The notes below the pieces were generated by a model, which saw only the letters and a program-made list of their open reading frames with translations, was not told where the DNA came from and did no database searches. Below, piece after piece: positions 12,823 through 20,831 of a stretch of DNA of 64,000 nucleotides. The position numbers and the translations under genes are program-made. Source of the stretch: Streptomyces sp. ISL-12 (lineage in GTDB: Bacteria > Actinomycetota > Actinomycetes > Streptomycetales > Streptomycetaceae); the NCBI RefSeq assembly GCF_018614415.1, contig NZ_JAGGOO010000041.1, positions 21,272 to 85,271 of the forward strand, read 5' to 3'. How positions within the stretch are numbered: position 1 is the first letter of the stretch; every line of letters starts with the position of its first letter.

Positions 12823-14198
12823 CCTCCTCCGTTCCCCGGCTGGTCATCGCCGCGCCCTCGTCGGGGAGCGGCAAGACCACCGTCGCCACCGGGCTGATGG
12901 CCGCGTTCGCCGCGCGGGGGCTCGCCGTGTCCCCGCACAAGGTCGGGCCGGACTACATCGACCCCGGGTACCACGCGCTCGCCACCGGGCGCGTGGGGCG
13001 CAATCTCGACGCCTACCTGTGCGGTGCGGAGCTGATCGCCCCGCTGTTCCTGCACGGGGCCGCCGGGTGCGACCTCGCGGTCGTCGAGGGCGTGATGGGG
13101 CTGTACGACGGCGCGTCGGGGGAAGGGGAGCTGGCGTCCACCGCGCACGTGGCCAAGCTGCTGCGGGCGCCGGTCGTGCTGGTCGTCGACGCGTCGGCGC
13201 AGGCGCGGTCGGTGGCGGCGCTGGTGCACGGGTTCGTCTCCTGGGACCCTCAGGTGCGGGTCGGGGGCGTGATCCTGAACAAGGTCGGGTCGGACCGGCA
13301 CGAGGCTGTGCTGCGGGAGGCGTTGCAGTCGACCGGGGTGCCGGTGCTGGGGGCGCTGCGGCGGGCCGCGCCGGTCGGGGTGCCGTCTCGGCATCTCGGG
13401 CTGGTGCCGGTCGCCGAGCGGGGGAGCCAGGCTGTCGAGGCCGTTGACTCGATGCGGGTGCTGGTGTCCCAGGGATGTGATCTGGACGCCCTTGAAGCGC
13501 TCGCCCGGTCCGCCGGGCCCCTGCCAGGGGGCTCCGCCCCCTGGACCCCCGGGCCTTCGCCCACCCACCGCCCGACTCGGCCGACTGAAAAGCCGAGCCC
13601 CCGCGTCGCCGTCGCCGGCGGGGCCGCGTTCACGTTCTCCTACGCCGAGCACACCGAGCTGCTCGCCGCCGCCGGGGCGGAGGTCGTGCCCTTCGATCCG
13701 CTGCGGGACGAGGAGTTGCCCGAGGGGACGGACGGGCTGGTGATCGGCGGGGGCTTCCCCGAGGTGTACGCCGCCGAGCTGTCCGCCAACGAGCCGCTGC
13801 GGAAGTCGGTCGCGCGGCTCGCGGAGCGCGGTGCTCCGGTCGCCGCCGAGTGTGCCGGGCTGCTGTACCTGTGCCGGGAGCTGGACGGGACGCCGATGTG
13901 CGGGGTGCTGGACGCCACCGCGCGGATGGGCGAGCGGCTGACGCTGGGCTACCGGGACGCGGTGGCCGTATCCGACAGCGCGCTGGCCGCCGCCGGGACG
14001 CGGATGCGGGGGCACGAGTTCCACCGGACGGTGGTCGAGCCGGGGGCCGGTGCGGCTCCGGCGTGGGGGACGCGGGCGCCGACGCGGCGCCTGGAGGGTT
14101 TTGTACAGCGGGGTGTGCACGCGAGCTATCTGCACACGCACTGGGCGTCCGAGCCCGGTGTCGCCCGTCGGTTCGTGGAGAGGTGCCGGACGTCATGA
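12819..14198 (+). CDS. cobB: Cobyrinic or hydrogenobyrinic acid a,c-diamide synthase CobB
   Basis: 459 residues. Glutamine-dependent amidation of side chains a and c. The N-terminal ATPase domain has APSSGSGKTTVATG and HKVGPDYIDPGYH; the C-terminal amidotransferase domain has IGGGFPEVYAAEL and the nucleophile Cys in AAECAGLLYLC. Between the domains, about residues 235-262, is an odd Pro-rich stretch encoded by a perfect palindrome (13524-13544) typical of streptomycete intergenic repeats and apparently inserted in frame. The GTG start at 12819 overlaps the cobO stop. Confidence 0.94.
   Translation: MTSSVPRLVIAAPSSGSGKTTVATGLMAAFAARGLAVSPHKVGPDYIDPGYHALATGRVGRNLDAYLCGAELIAPLFLHGAAGCDLAVVEGVMGLYDGASGEGELASTAHVAKLLRAPVVLVVDASAQARSVAALVHGFVSWDPQVRVGGVILNKVGSDRHEAVLREALQSTGVPVLGALRRAAPVGVPSRHLGLVPVAERGSQAVEAVDSMRVLVSQGCDLDALEALARSAGPLPGGSAPWTPGPSPTHRPTRPTEKPSPRVAVAGGAAFTFSYAEHTELLAAAGAEVVPFDPLRDEELPEGTDGLVIGGGFPEVYAAELSANEPLRKSVARLAERGAPVAAECAGLLYLCRELDGTPMCGVLDATARMGERLTLGYRDAVAVSDSALAAAGTRMRGHEFHRTVVEPGAGAAPAWGTRAPTRRLEGFVQRGVHASYLHTHWASEPGVARRFVERCRTS
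13524..13544. repeat. REP-like palindrome inside cobB
   Basis: The arms CCAGGGGGC (13524-13532) and GCCCCCTGG (13536-13544) form a perfect 9-bp stem with a 3-nt loop, followed by GACCCCCGGG. This is the type of palindromic element often scattered between genes in Streptomyces. Here it lies in the interdomain linker of cobB and keeps the reading frame open. Confidence 0.7.
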
Positions 14199-14926
14199 GC
14201 AACACGCTGACCGGAGTGGGAGTCGGTCCCGGCGACCCCGAGCTGGTGACCGTCAAGGGGGTCAACGCGCTGCGGGCCGCCGAGGTCGTCGTCGTACCCG
14301 TGATGGACACCGGCGAGCGGGGGCGGGCCGAGGCGACCGTCCTGCACTACGTGGGGCGGGAGAAGATCCGCCGCGTGGTGTTCGCGCTCAACGAGCGCAG
14401 TGACCGGGCGCGGCGGGAGGCCGCCTGGGACGCGGCCGGGGAGACGGTGGCCGGGCTGCTGCGCTCCCACGGCTCGGTCGCCTTCGCGACCATCGGCGAC
14501 CCCAACGTGTACTCGACGTTCACCTACCTCGCCCAGACCGTCGCCGCGGCCGTGCCGGGGACGGTCGTGGAGACCGTGCCCGGGATCACCGCCATGCAGG
14601 ACCTCGCGGCGCGGTCCGGGGCCGTGCTGACCGAGGGGACCGAGCCGCTGACGCTGGTGCCGGTCACCGCGGGGGCCGCCGTGCTGAAGGACGCGCTGAA
14701 CGGGCCGGGGACGGTCGTGGCGTACAAGTTCGGGCGGCAGGCGGCCGAGGTGGCCGAGGCGCTGCGGGAGACCGGGCGGCTGGACGACGCCGTGTGGGGG
14801 TCGGCGCTGGGGCTGGAGGAGGAGTCGATCCGGCCGGCCGCCGCTCTCGACGGCACTCCCCTGCCGTATCTGTCTACGCTGATCGCGCCCGCGCGGCGGG
14901 ACGGCGGCCGGGGCGGGAAACTGTGA
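14195..14926 (+). CDS. cobI: Precorrin-2 C20-methyltransferase CobI
   Basis: 243 residues, SAM-dependent tetrapyrrole methylase fold. GVGVGPGDPELVTVKG at the N-terminus is the family's SAM-binding/P-loop-like signature; FATIGDPNVYSTFTYL and VPGITAMQDLAA are characteristic of CobI/CbiL, which methylates C20 of (cobalt-)precorrin-2. The ATG overlaps the cobB stop (ATGA). It is the last gene of the first cob operon and ends 14 bp from the convergent ZIP gene. Confidence 0.95.
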   Translation: MSNTLTGVGVGPGDPELVTVKGVNALRAAEVVVVPVMDTGERGRAEATVLHYVGREKIRRVVFALNERSDRARREAAWDAAGETVAGLLRSHGSVAFATIGDPNVYSTFTYLAQTVAAAVPGTVVETVPGITAMQDLAARSGAVLTEGTEPLTLVPVTAGAAVLKDALNGPGTVVAYKFGRQAAEVAEALRETGRLDDAVWGSALGLEEESIRPAAALDGTPLPYLSTLIAPARRDGGRGGKL

Positions 14927-14940
14927 CCGGCGGGCCCGCG

Positions 14941-15669
14941 CTACTCGGCGATGCCGACCACCAGCCAGATGAACCCCGCCCCGGCGACCGTGCACAGCAG
15001 GGTCGAGCGGGCGGGGTGCTCGTGGTGGGCCTCGGGGAGGATCTCGGCGGCGGCGAGGTAGAGCAGGACGCCGCCGAAGAGGCCGAGATAGGCGCCGAGG
15101 GCCTGTTCCGGGATGGTGAACAGGAGGGTCGAGGCCGCGCCGAGCACGGGGGCGCAGGCGTCGGCGACCAGCATGGCGACGGCGCGGCGGCGGGCGTTGC
15201 CGTAGAGGCTGGTGAGTGTGTAGGTGTTGAAGCCGTCCGCGAAGTCGTGGGCGATCACCGCCAGGGCGACCGCCGTGCCCATGCCGCCGCCGACCTGGAA
15301 GGCCGCGCCGATCGCCACGCCGTCCATCGCGCTGTGCCCGACCATCGCCGCGGCGGCCGTCAGGCCCACCTCGGGCGCGCGGTGACCGTCCTCCTCGGCG
15401 CCGTGCGCGGCGCGGCGGGCGGCCAGCAGACGTTCCACCAGGTGGGCCAGGAGAAAGCCGGCGACGAACAGCAGCAGGGCCTCCGGTACGCCGAACACCT
15501 CGCGGCCGGCCGCCTCCAGCGCCTCCGGCAGCAGGTCCAGGCCGACCACGCCGAGCATCAGGCCCCCGGCCAGGCCCAGCACCAGATGGCGGCGGTCGGT
15601 CACGCGCTGTGCCGTCCAGCCGCCGGCCAGCGTCATCAGGAACGCGCCGAGCGCGACGAAGACCGCCAT
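14941..15669 (-). CDS. ZIP-family divalent metal transporter
   Basis: 242 residues with about seven to eight hydrophobic segments. The two ZIP metal-site helices are recognisable, TM4 as MVGHSAMDGVAIG and TM5 as VIAHDFADGFNTY, though both depart from the classical HNFPEG and HEIPHE patterns. A variable His-containing loop (HGAEEDGHR) lies between TM3 and TM4. It is the only minus-strand gene in the cobalamin block, converging with cobI and divergent from cobM. Supplying cobalt to the pathway is an attractive inference, but zinc or another metal is equally possible. Confidence 0.85.
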   Translation of the reverse strand: MAVFVALGAFLMTLAGGWTAQRVTDRRHLVLGLAGGLMLGVVGLDLLPEALEAAGREVFGVPEALLLFVAGFLLAHLVERLLAARRAAHGAEEDGHRAPEVGLTAAAAMVGHSAMDGVAIGAAFQVGGGMGTAVALAVIAHDFADGFNTYTLTSLYGNARRRAVAMLVADACAPVLGAASTLLFTIPEQALGAYLGLFGGVLLYLAAAEILPEAHHEHPARSTLLCTVAGAGFIWLVVGIAE

Positions 15670-15755
15670 GTGCCCTTGCTATCCGATCGTCCCGCGTCCC
15701 CGCGCGTCCGACAGCCGCAACCGCAGTAAGTATGAGTAGGAGAGGACCCGATTCC

Positions 15756-16610
15756 ATGGCCGATGCCGATGCCCCCGCCGGCAAGGTGACCTTCGTCGGT
15801 GCCGGCCCCGGTGCCGCCGATCTGCTGACGTTCCGTGCCGCGCGCGCCATCGCCGAGGCCGATGTCGTGATCTGGGCGGCCAGCCTGGTGCAGGCCGAGG
15901 TGCTGGAGCACGCCCGGGAGGGCGCCGAGGTGCTCGACTCCGCGACGATGTCGCTGGAGGACGTCGTCGCCGTCTACGAGCGGGCCCACCGGGACGGTCT
16001 GGCCGTGGCCCGCGTGCACTCCGGCGACCCGGCGCTGTGGGGCGGCACGCAGGAGCAGCTCGACCGGTGCGCGGCGATCGGCATCGCGACCGAGATCGTG
16101 CCCGGCGTGTCGTCGTTCTCCGCCGTCGCCGCGCTCGCGGGGCGGGAGCTGACCATCCCGGAGGTGGCGCAGTCCGTCATCCTCACCCGGCTGGGCGGCG
16201 GCAAGACGCCGATGCCGCCCGGGGAGGAGGTCCGGGAGTTCGCCCGGCACGGCACGACCATGGCGGTGTTCCTGTCGGCCGCCCGCAGCGGGCAGCTGGT
16301 GCGGGAGCTGCTGGAGGGCGGCTACCCGACGGACACGCCGGTGGTCGTCGCCTACCAGGCGACCTGGCCGGAGGAACTGGTCGTGCGGTGCACGATCGGC
16401 ACGCTGGAGGAGACGGTCAAGGAGCACAAGCTGTGGAAGCACACGCTGTTCCTGGTCGGTCCGGCCCTCGACGCGCGCGGCACCCGCTCGCACCTCTACC
16501 ACCCGGGTCACTTCCACGGCTTCCGCAAGGCCGACCCCGAGGCCCGCAGGGCGCTGCGCGGCCGGAAGACCGACGACGCCCCCACCCGTACCGAAGGAGT
16601 CCCCCAGTGA
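15756..16610 (+). CDS. cobM: Precorrin-4 C11-methyltransferase CobM
   Basis: 284 residues. Tetrapyrrole methylase with KVTFVGAGPGAADLLTFRAA near the start, VHSGDPALWGGTQEQ and EIVPGVSSFSAVAA; HTLFLVGPAL near the end is typical of CobM/CbiF. It methylates C11 of precorrin-4. The ATG at 15756 follows AGGAGAGG at 15738-15745. Its stop overlaps the next GTG by 4 bp, starting a second plus-strand cob operon that has no obvious riboswitch of its own. Confidence 0.94.
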   Translation: MADADAPAGKVTFVGAGPGAADLLTFRAARAIAEADVVIWAASLVQAEVLEHAREGAEVLDSATMSLEDVVAVYERAHRDGLAVARVHSGDPALWGGTQEQLDRCAAIGIATEIVPGVSSFSAVAALAGRELTIPEVAQSVILTRLGGGKTPMPPGEEVREFARHGTTMAVFLSAARSGQLVRELLEGGYPTDTPVVVAYQATWPEELVVRCTIGTLEETVKEHKLWKHTLFLVGPALDARGTRSHLYHPGHFHGFRKADPEARRALRGRKTDDAPTRTEGVPQ

Positions 16611-18298
16611 TCGGCCTTGTCTCCGCCACGGCGGCGGGTGCGGCGGCCCGCGACCGGCTGGCCGCCGCGTGGCCCGGGCGCACCCGTGTCTACGAGGGTC
16701 CGGTCGCGGACGCCGTACGGGCCGCGTTCGCGGAGTGCGAGCAGCTCGTGTGCTTCCTGGCGACGGGGGCCGTGGTGCGGCTCGTCGCGCCGCTGCTGGC
16801 GGACAAGCGGACCGACCCGGGCGTGGTCTGCGTGGACGAGGCGGGACGGTTCGCGGTGTCGCTGCTCGGCGGTCACGGCGGCGGCGCCAACGGCCTCGCC
16901 GCCGAGGTGGCCGGGGTCCTGGGCGCCGAGCCGGTGGTGACGACGGCGACGGACGCGGTGGGCGTACCGGGCCTGGACACCCTCGGGCTGCCCGTCGAGG
17001 GCGATGTCGCCGGGGTGACCCGGGCCCTGCTGGACGGGGAGCCGGTGGCGCTGCGGGCCGAGGTGTCCTGGCCGCTGCCGCCGCTGCCGCTGGCCGCCGA
17101 GGGGGCGTACACGGTGCGGGTGACGGACCGGCTGGTCGAGGAGACCGCCGGGGAAGTGGTCCTGCGTCCGCCGTCGCTCGTCGTCGGGGTCGGGGCGTCC
17201 CGGGGCGCGCCCGCCGAGGAGGTGCTCGGTGTCGTCGAGGGCGCCCTGCGCGAGGCCGGGCTCTCCCCCGCGTCCGTGGCCCGGATCGCCACCGTGGACG
17301 CCAAGGCGGACGAGCCCGGCATCGTGGCCGCGGCGCGGCGGCTCGGGGTGCCCCTCGTGACCTACCCGGCCGGGGAACTGGCCGGTGTCGAGGTGCCCCA
17401 CCCCTCCGACGCGCCGCTCGCCGCCGTCGGCACCCCGTCCGTCGCGGAGGCCGCCGCCCTGCTGCACGGCGGTGAACTCCTCGTCCCCAAGCGGAAGTCG
17501 GAGCGTGCGGACGGCCGGCCGGCGATGGCGACCTGTGCCGTCGTACGGCGTCCCGGGCGCGGGCGGCTCGCGGTGGTCGGGCTCGGTCCTGGCGCCCGGG
17601 ACCTGCTCACCCCGCGCGCGGCGGCCGAGCTGCGGCGGGCGTCGGTGCTGGTCGGTCTCGACCAGTACGTCGACCAGATCCGCGACCTGCTGCGGCCCGG
17701 CACCCGGGTGCTGGAGTCGGGGCTCGGCGCCGAGGAGGAGCGGGCCCGCACCGCCGTCGAGGAGGCCCGGCGCGGCCACGCCGTCGCGCTGATCGGCAGC
17801 GGCGACGCGGGCGTGTACGCCATGGCCTCGCCGGCGCTGGCCGAGGCGTCCGACGACATCGACGTGGTCGGGGTGCCGGGGGTGACGGCGGCGCTGGCGG
17901 CCGGTGCGGTGCTGGGCGCGCCGCTCGGCCACGACCACGTCTCCATCAGCCTGTCCGACCTGCACACGCCGTGGGAGGTCATCGAGCGCCGGGTGCGGGC
18001 GGCGGCCGAGGCCGACCTGGTGGTGACGTTCTACAACCCGCGCAGCCGGGGCCGCCACTGGCAGTTGCCCGAGGCGCTGGCGATCCTGGCGGAGCACCGG
18101 GAGCCGGCGACGCCGGTCGGGGTGGTGCGCAACGCCTCCCGCGCCGACGAGTCGGCCCGGCTGACGACGCTGGCCGCCCTCGACCCGGCGACCGTCGACA
18201 TGATGACGGTCGTGACGGTCGGCAACACCGCCACCCGGGAGATCGCCGGGCGCATGGTGACGCCGCGCGGCTACCGGTGGCAGGAGAGCGCCCGATGA
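16607..18298 (+). CDS. cobJ: CbiG-CobJ fusion: cobalt-precorrin-5A hydrolase / precorrin-3B C17-methyltransferase
   Basis: 563 residues. The N-terminal half (about 1-300) is CbiG-like: CFLATGAVVRLVAPLL, LLGGHGGGANGLA and a C-terminal CbiG segment with VVGVGASRGAP. The second half (about 320-560) is a CobJ/CbiH methylase with LAVVGLGPGARDLLTPRA, ALIGSGDAGVYAMA and FYNPRSRGRHWQL. GTG start 16607 follows GAAGGAG and overlaps the cobM stop. Such fusions are known in actinobacteria. CbiG belongs to the early-cobalt (anaerobic-type) chemistry, removing the C20-C2 unit as acetaldehyde, so its presence alongside CobN is noteworthy. Confidence 0.92.
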   Translation: MIGLVSATAAGAAARDRLAAAWPGRTRVYEGPVADAVRAAFAECEQLVCFLATGAVVRLVAPLLADKRTDPGVVCVDEAGRFAVSLLGGHGGGANGLAAEVAGVLGAEPVVTTATDAVGVPGLDTLGLPVEGDVAGVTRALLDGEPVALRAEVSWPLPPLPLAAEGAYTVRVTDRLVEETAGEVVLRPPSLVVGVGASRGAPAEEVLGVVEGALREAGLSPASVARIATVDAKADEPGIVAAARRLGVPLVTYPAGELAGVEVPHPSDAPLAAVGTPSVAEAAALLHGGELLVPKRKSERADGRPAMATCAVVRRPGRGRLAVVGLGPGARDLLTPRAAAELRRASVLVGLDQYVDQIRDLLRPGTRVLESGLGAEEERARTAVEEARRGHAVALIGSGDAGVYAMASPALAEASDDIDVVGVPGVTAALAAGAVLGAPLGHDHVSISLSDLHTPWEVIERRVRAAAEADLVVTFYNPRSRGRHWQLPEALAILAEHREPATPVGVVRNASRADESARLTTLAALDPATVDMMTVVTVGNTATREIAGRMVTPRGYRWQESAR

Positions 18299-18341
18299 CC
18301 CCCGAACCGCTTCACTTTTCCCGATTCCTTGAGGAGACGTT

Positions 18342-19247
18342 GTGACCACCCCGCCCGCCCTGCTCATCGCCGGACACGGCACCCGGGACGACGCCGGGGC
18401 CGAGGCGTTCCGGGACTTCGTGCGCGAGCTGGGCCGCCGCCACCCCGAACTGCCCGTCGCCGGCGGGTTCATCGAGCTGTCCCCGCCGCCGCTGGGCGAC
18501 GCGGTCGCCGAGCTGGTGGAGCGGGGGGTGCGTCGGTTCGCCGCCGTGCCGCTGATGCTGGTCTCCGCCGGGCACGCCAAGGGCGACATCCCGGCGGCGC
18601 TGGCCCGCGAGAAGGAACGGCACGCCGGGATCTCGTACACCTACGGCCGTCCGCTGGGTCCGCACCCGGCGCTGCTGCGGGTCCTCGAGCGGCGGCTGGC
18701 CGAGGCGATGGACCCCGGCTGGGACCCGGCCGAGGTGACGGTGCTGCTGGTCGGGCGGGGGTCGACGGACCCGGACGCCAACGCCGAGGTGTTCAAGGCG
18801 GCGCGGCTGCTGTGGGAGGGCCGGGGGTACGCGGGCGTGGAGACGGCGTTCGTGTCGCTGGCGCAACCGGATGTGCCGGGCGGCCTGGAGCGGTGCGCGC
18901 GGCTCGGCGCGCGCCGGATCGTGGTGCTGCCGTACTTCCTGTTCACCGGCATCCTCCCGGACCGGGTCAGGTTCCAGACCGAGGAGTGGGCCGGCGCGCA
19001 CCCGGAGACCCAGGTGCGTTCGGCGGACGTCATCGGGCCGGAGCCGGAGCTGCTCGACCTGGTGTGGGAGCGGTACGAGGAGGCGGTGCGCGGTGATCTG
19101 CGGATGAACTGCGACTCGTGCGTGTACCGCATCGCGCTGCCGGGCTTCGAGGACAAGGTGGGGGCGCCGCAGCAGCCGCACTTCCACCCCGACGACGACG
19201 GCCATCACCACCACGGCCACGGGCACGCGCACTCCCATGCGCACTGA
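18342..19247 (+). CDS. cbiX: Sirohydrochlorin cobaltochelatase CbiX (long form)
   Basis: 301 residues, a two-lobed chelatase. The N-terminal lobe has LLIAGHGTRDDAG and MLVSAGHAKGDIP, with candidate active-site histidines; the second lobe has VLLVGRGSTDPDAN. The C-terminus carries MNCDSC (an MxCxxC motif) followed by a His/Asp-rich tail with a GHHHHGHGHAHSHAH-type run. In the characterised Bacillus megaterium long CbiX, such a motif houses a 4Fe-4S centre and the His tail binds metal. The GTG start at 18342 follows GAGGAG. It overlaps the downstream aminotransferase gene by 11 bp. Confidence 0.93.
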   Translation: MTTPPALLIAGHGTRDDAGAEAFRDFVRELGRRHPELPVAGGFIELSPPPLGDAVAELVERGVRRFAAVPLMLVSAGHAKGDIPAALAREKERHAGISYTYGRPLGPHPALLRVLERRLAEAMDPGWDPAEVTVLLVGRGSTDPDANAEVFKAARLLWEGRGYAGVETAFVSLAQPDVPGGLERCARLGARRIVVLPYFLFTGILPDRVRFQTEEWAGAHPETQVRSADVIGPEPELLDLVWERYEEAVRGDLRMNCDSCVYRIALPGFEDKVGAPQQPHFHPDDDGHHHHGHGHAHSHAH

Positions 19248-20313
19248 GGGGACCGTGCCCGCCGGGCGCGGCCACGACCTGCGCCACCACGGCGACGCCG
19301 AGGTCCGGGGCGACGGGGCCGCGCTGGTGGACCTCGCCGTCAACGTCCGCGCGGGCACCCCGCCGGCCTGGCTGCGCGAGCACCTCACGGCCTCGCTCGG
19401 CAAGCTCGCGGCCTACCCGGACGGCCGGGCGGCGCGGGCGGCGGTGGCGGCGCGGCACGGGCTGCCGGTGGAGCGGGTGCTGCTGACGGCGGGCGCGGCG
19501 GAGGCGTTCGTGCTGCTGGCGCGGGCGCTGAAGGTGCGCCGGCCGGTCGTGGTGCACCCGCAGTTCACGGAGCCCGAGGCGGCGCTGCGGGACGCGGGGC
19601 ACACGGTGGACCGGGTGCTGCTGCGCGCCGGGGACGGCTTCCGGCTGGACGCGGCGGCCGTGCCCGAGGACGCCGACCTGGTGGTGGTCGGCAACCCGAC
19701 CAATCCGACGTCGGTGCTGCACCCGGCCGGTGTACTGGCCGGGCTGGCCCGGCCGGGACGGACGCTGGTGGTGGACGAGGCGTTCATGGACGCGGTGCCG
19801 GGCGAGCGGGAGGCGCTGGCCGGGCGCGCGGACGTGCCCGGTCTGGTGGTGCTGCGCAGCCTCACCAAGACCTGGGGGCTGGCCGGGCTGCGGATCGGGT
19901 ACGTGCTGGCGGCGCCGGACGTCATCGGCGAACTGGAGCGGGCGCAGCCGTTGTGGCCGGTGTCCACGCCCGCGCTGGCGGCGGCCGAGGCGTGCGTGGG
20001 GCCGCGGGCCCTGGCGGAGGCCGCGCACGCCGCCCACCACGTCGCCGCCGACCGGGACCGCCTGGTCGCCGGGCTGAAGGAGTTCGCCGGGCGGGGGCTG
20101 CGGGTGGTGGAACCGGCCGAGGGGCCCTTCGTCCTGGTACGGCTGCCGGGGGCCGCCGACGTACGCCGGCGGCTGCGGGACCTCGGGTACGCGGTCCGGC
20201 GGGGGGACACGTTCCCGGGGCTGGACGAGGAGTGGCTGCGGCTGGCGGTACGGGACCGGGCGACGACGGACGGCTTCCTGCGGGCGCTGGACCGGGCGGT
20301 CGGGCGGGGCTGA
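19237..20313 (+). CDS. cobC: CobC-like class I/II aminotransferase (threonine-phosphate decarboxylase type)
   Basis: 358 residues, PLP-dependent fold type I. Conserved pieces are LLTAGAAEAFVLLARAL, VGNPTNPTSVLHP, VVDEAFMDAVPGE and SLTKTWGLAGLRIGY, whose Lys should bind PLP. Homologues in cob clusters (CobC/CobD-decarboxylase type) make the aminopropanol phosphate for the nucleotide loop, which fits its position after cbiX with an 11-bp overlap. Some close relatives are instead histidinol-phosphate-aminotransferase-like, so substrate assignment rests on context. Confidence 0.82.
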   Translation: MRTEGTVPAGRGHDLRHHGDAEVRGDGAALVDLAVNVRAGTPPAWLREHLTASLGKLAAYPDGRAARAAVAARHGLPVERVLLTAGAAEAFVLLARALKVRRPVVVHPQFTEPEAALRDAGHTVDRVLLRAGDGFRLDAAAVPEDADLVVVGNPTNPTSVLHPAGVLAGLARPGRTLVVDEAFMDAVPGEREALAGRADVPGLVVLRSLTKTWGLAGLRIGYVLAAPDVIGELERAQPLWPVSTPALAAAEACVGPRALAEAAHAAHHVAADRDRLVAGLKEFAGRGLRVVEPAEGPFVLVRLPGAADVRRRLRDLGYAVRRGDTFPGLDEEWLRLAVRDRATTDGFLRALDRAVGRG

Positions 20314-20399
20314 GCGGGGGCGTCGGAGGGGGCCGTCCGCTCCCGAGGCCGGCAACGAGCTGATCCCGAACGCAGGGCGATTGCCGCTACCGTGCACGC

Positions 20400-20822
20400 G
20401 CATCCGTGCAGTTCCCGCCAGCGCTCACGAAACGCTCCCCGTGGCTCGCGGAGGGCCTCGCCGGCTCTGGTGCCGAGGACCTTGAGATCCTCAGGTCCGG
20501 CAGGCCCGGGCCCTCGCAGGCAGTTCATCGCGTCCGGGTTCTCGTCGCCCTCGGGCTCGGCCCACTCCAGTCGGACAGCGCCGCGGCCAAGCCGACGCGG
20601 TCCCTGACACGGACACGGTCGAAGCCGGGCTTCCGTGGCTTGAGGGCATCCATGAAGTGAGTGCTCGCGGGTCGCCCGCCCGGCCGAGTCCGGCGAGGTC
20701 GCGGGCGGAGATCACGCGGGCCCCGGCATGCTCGGCCGTATCGAAGTACGCCACCCGTTCGGGGACGTCGTCGCCGAGCCCGACCATCTGGTCGTACTGC
20801 TGGCGGATCAGCTTGCGCAGTC
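20400..20822 (-). pseudogene. Decayed gene remnant, family not recognised
   Basis: Three consecutive minus-strand pieces in three different frames read like ordinary protein: about 20820-20655 (contains RQQYDQMVGLGDDVPERV and FDTAEHAGARVISARDL), about 20655-20575 (MDALKPRKPGFDRVRVRD, then AALSDW) and about 20575-20400 (GDENPDAMNCLRG, then GPEDLKVLG). Joining them needs two frameshifts, and the first piece has no start codon because the amidohydrolase stop is next to it. This best fits a degraded gene. The 517-bp gap contains nothing else I can support. Confidence 0.4.
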
Positions 20823-20831
20823 ACCGGGGAG

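Noticed and set aside
15670..15755. Second cobalamin riboswitch before cobM
   Set aside because: The gap is only 86 bp and has no B12-box sequence.
20525..20824. Minus-strand frame starting at GTG 20824 as an intact gene
   Set aside because: Its first half is an Arg/Pro-rich run while another frame reads as normal protein there; better explained as a frameshifted remnant.
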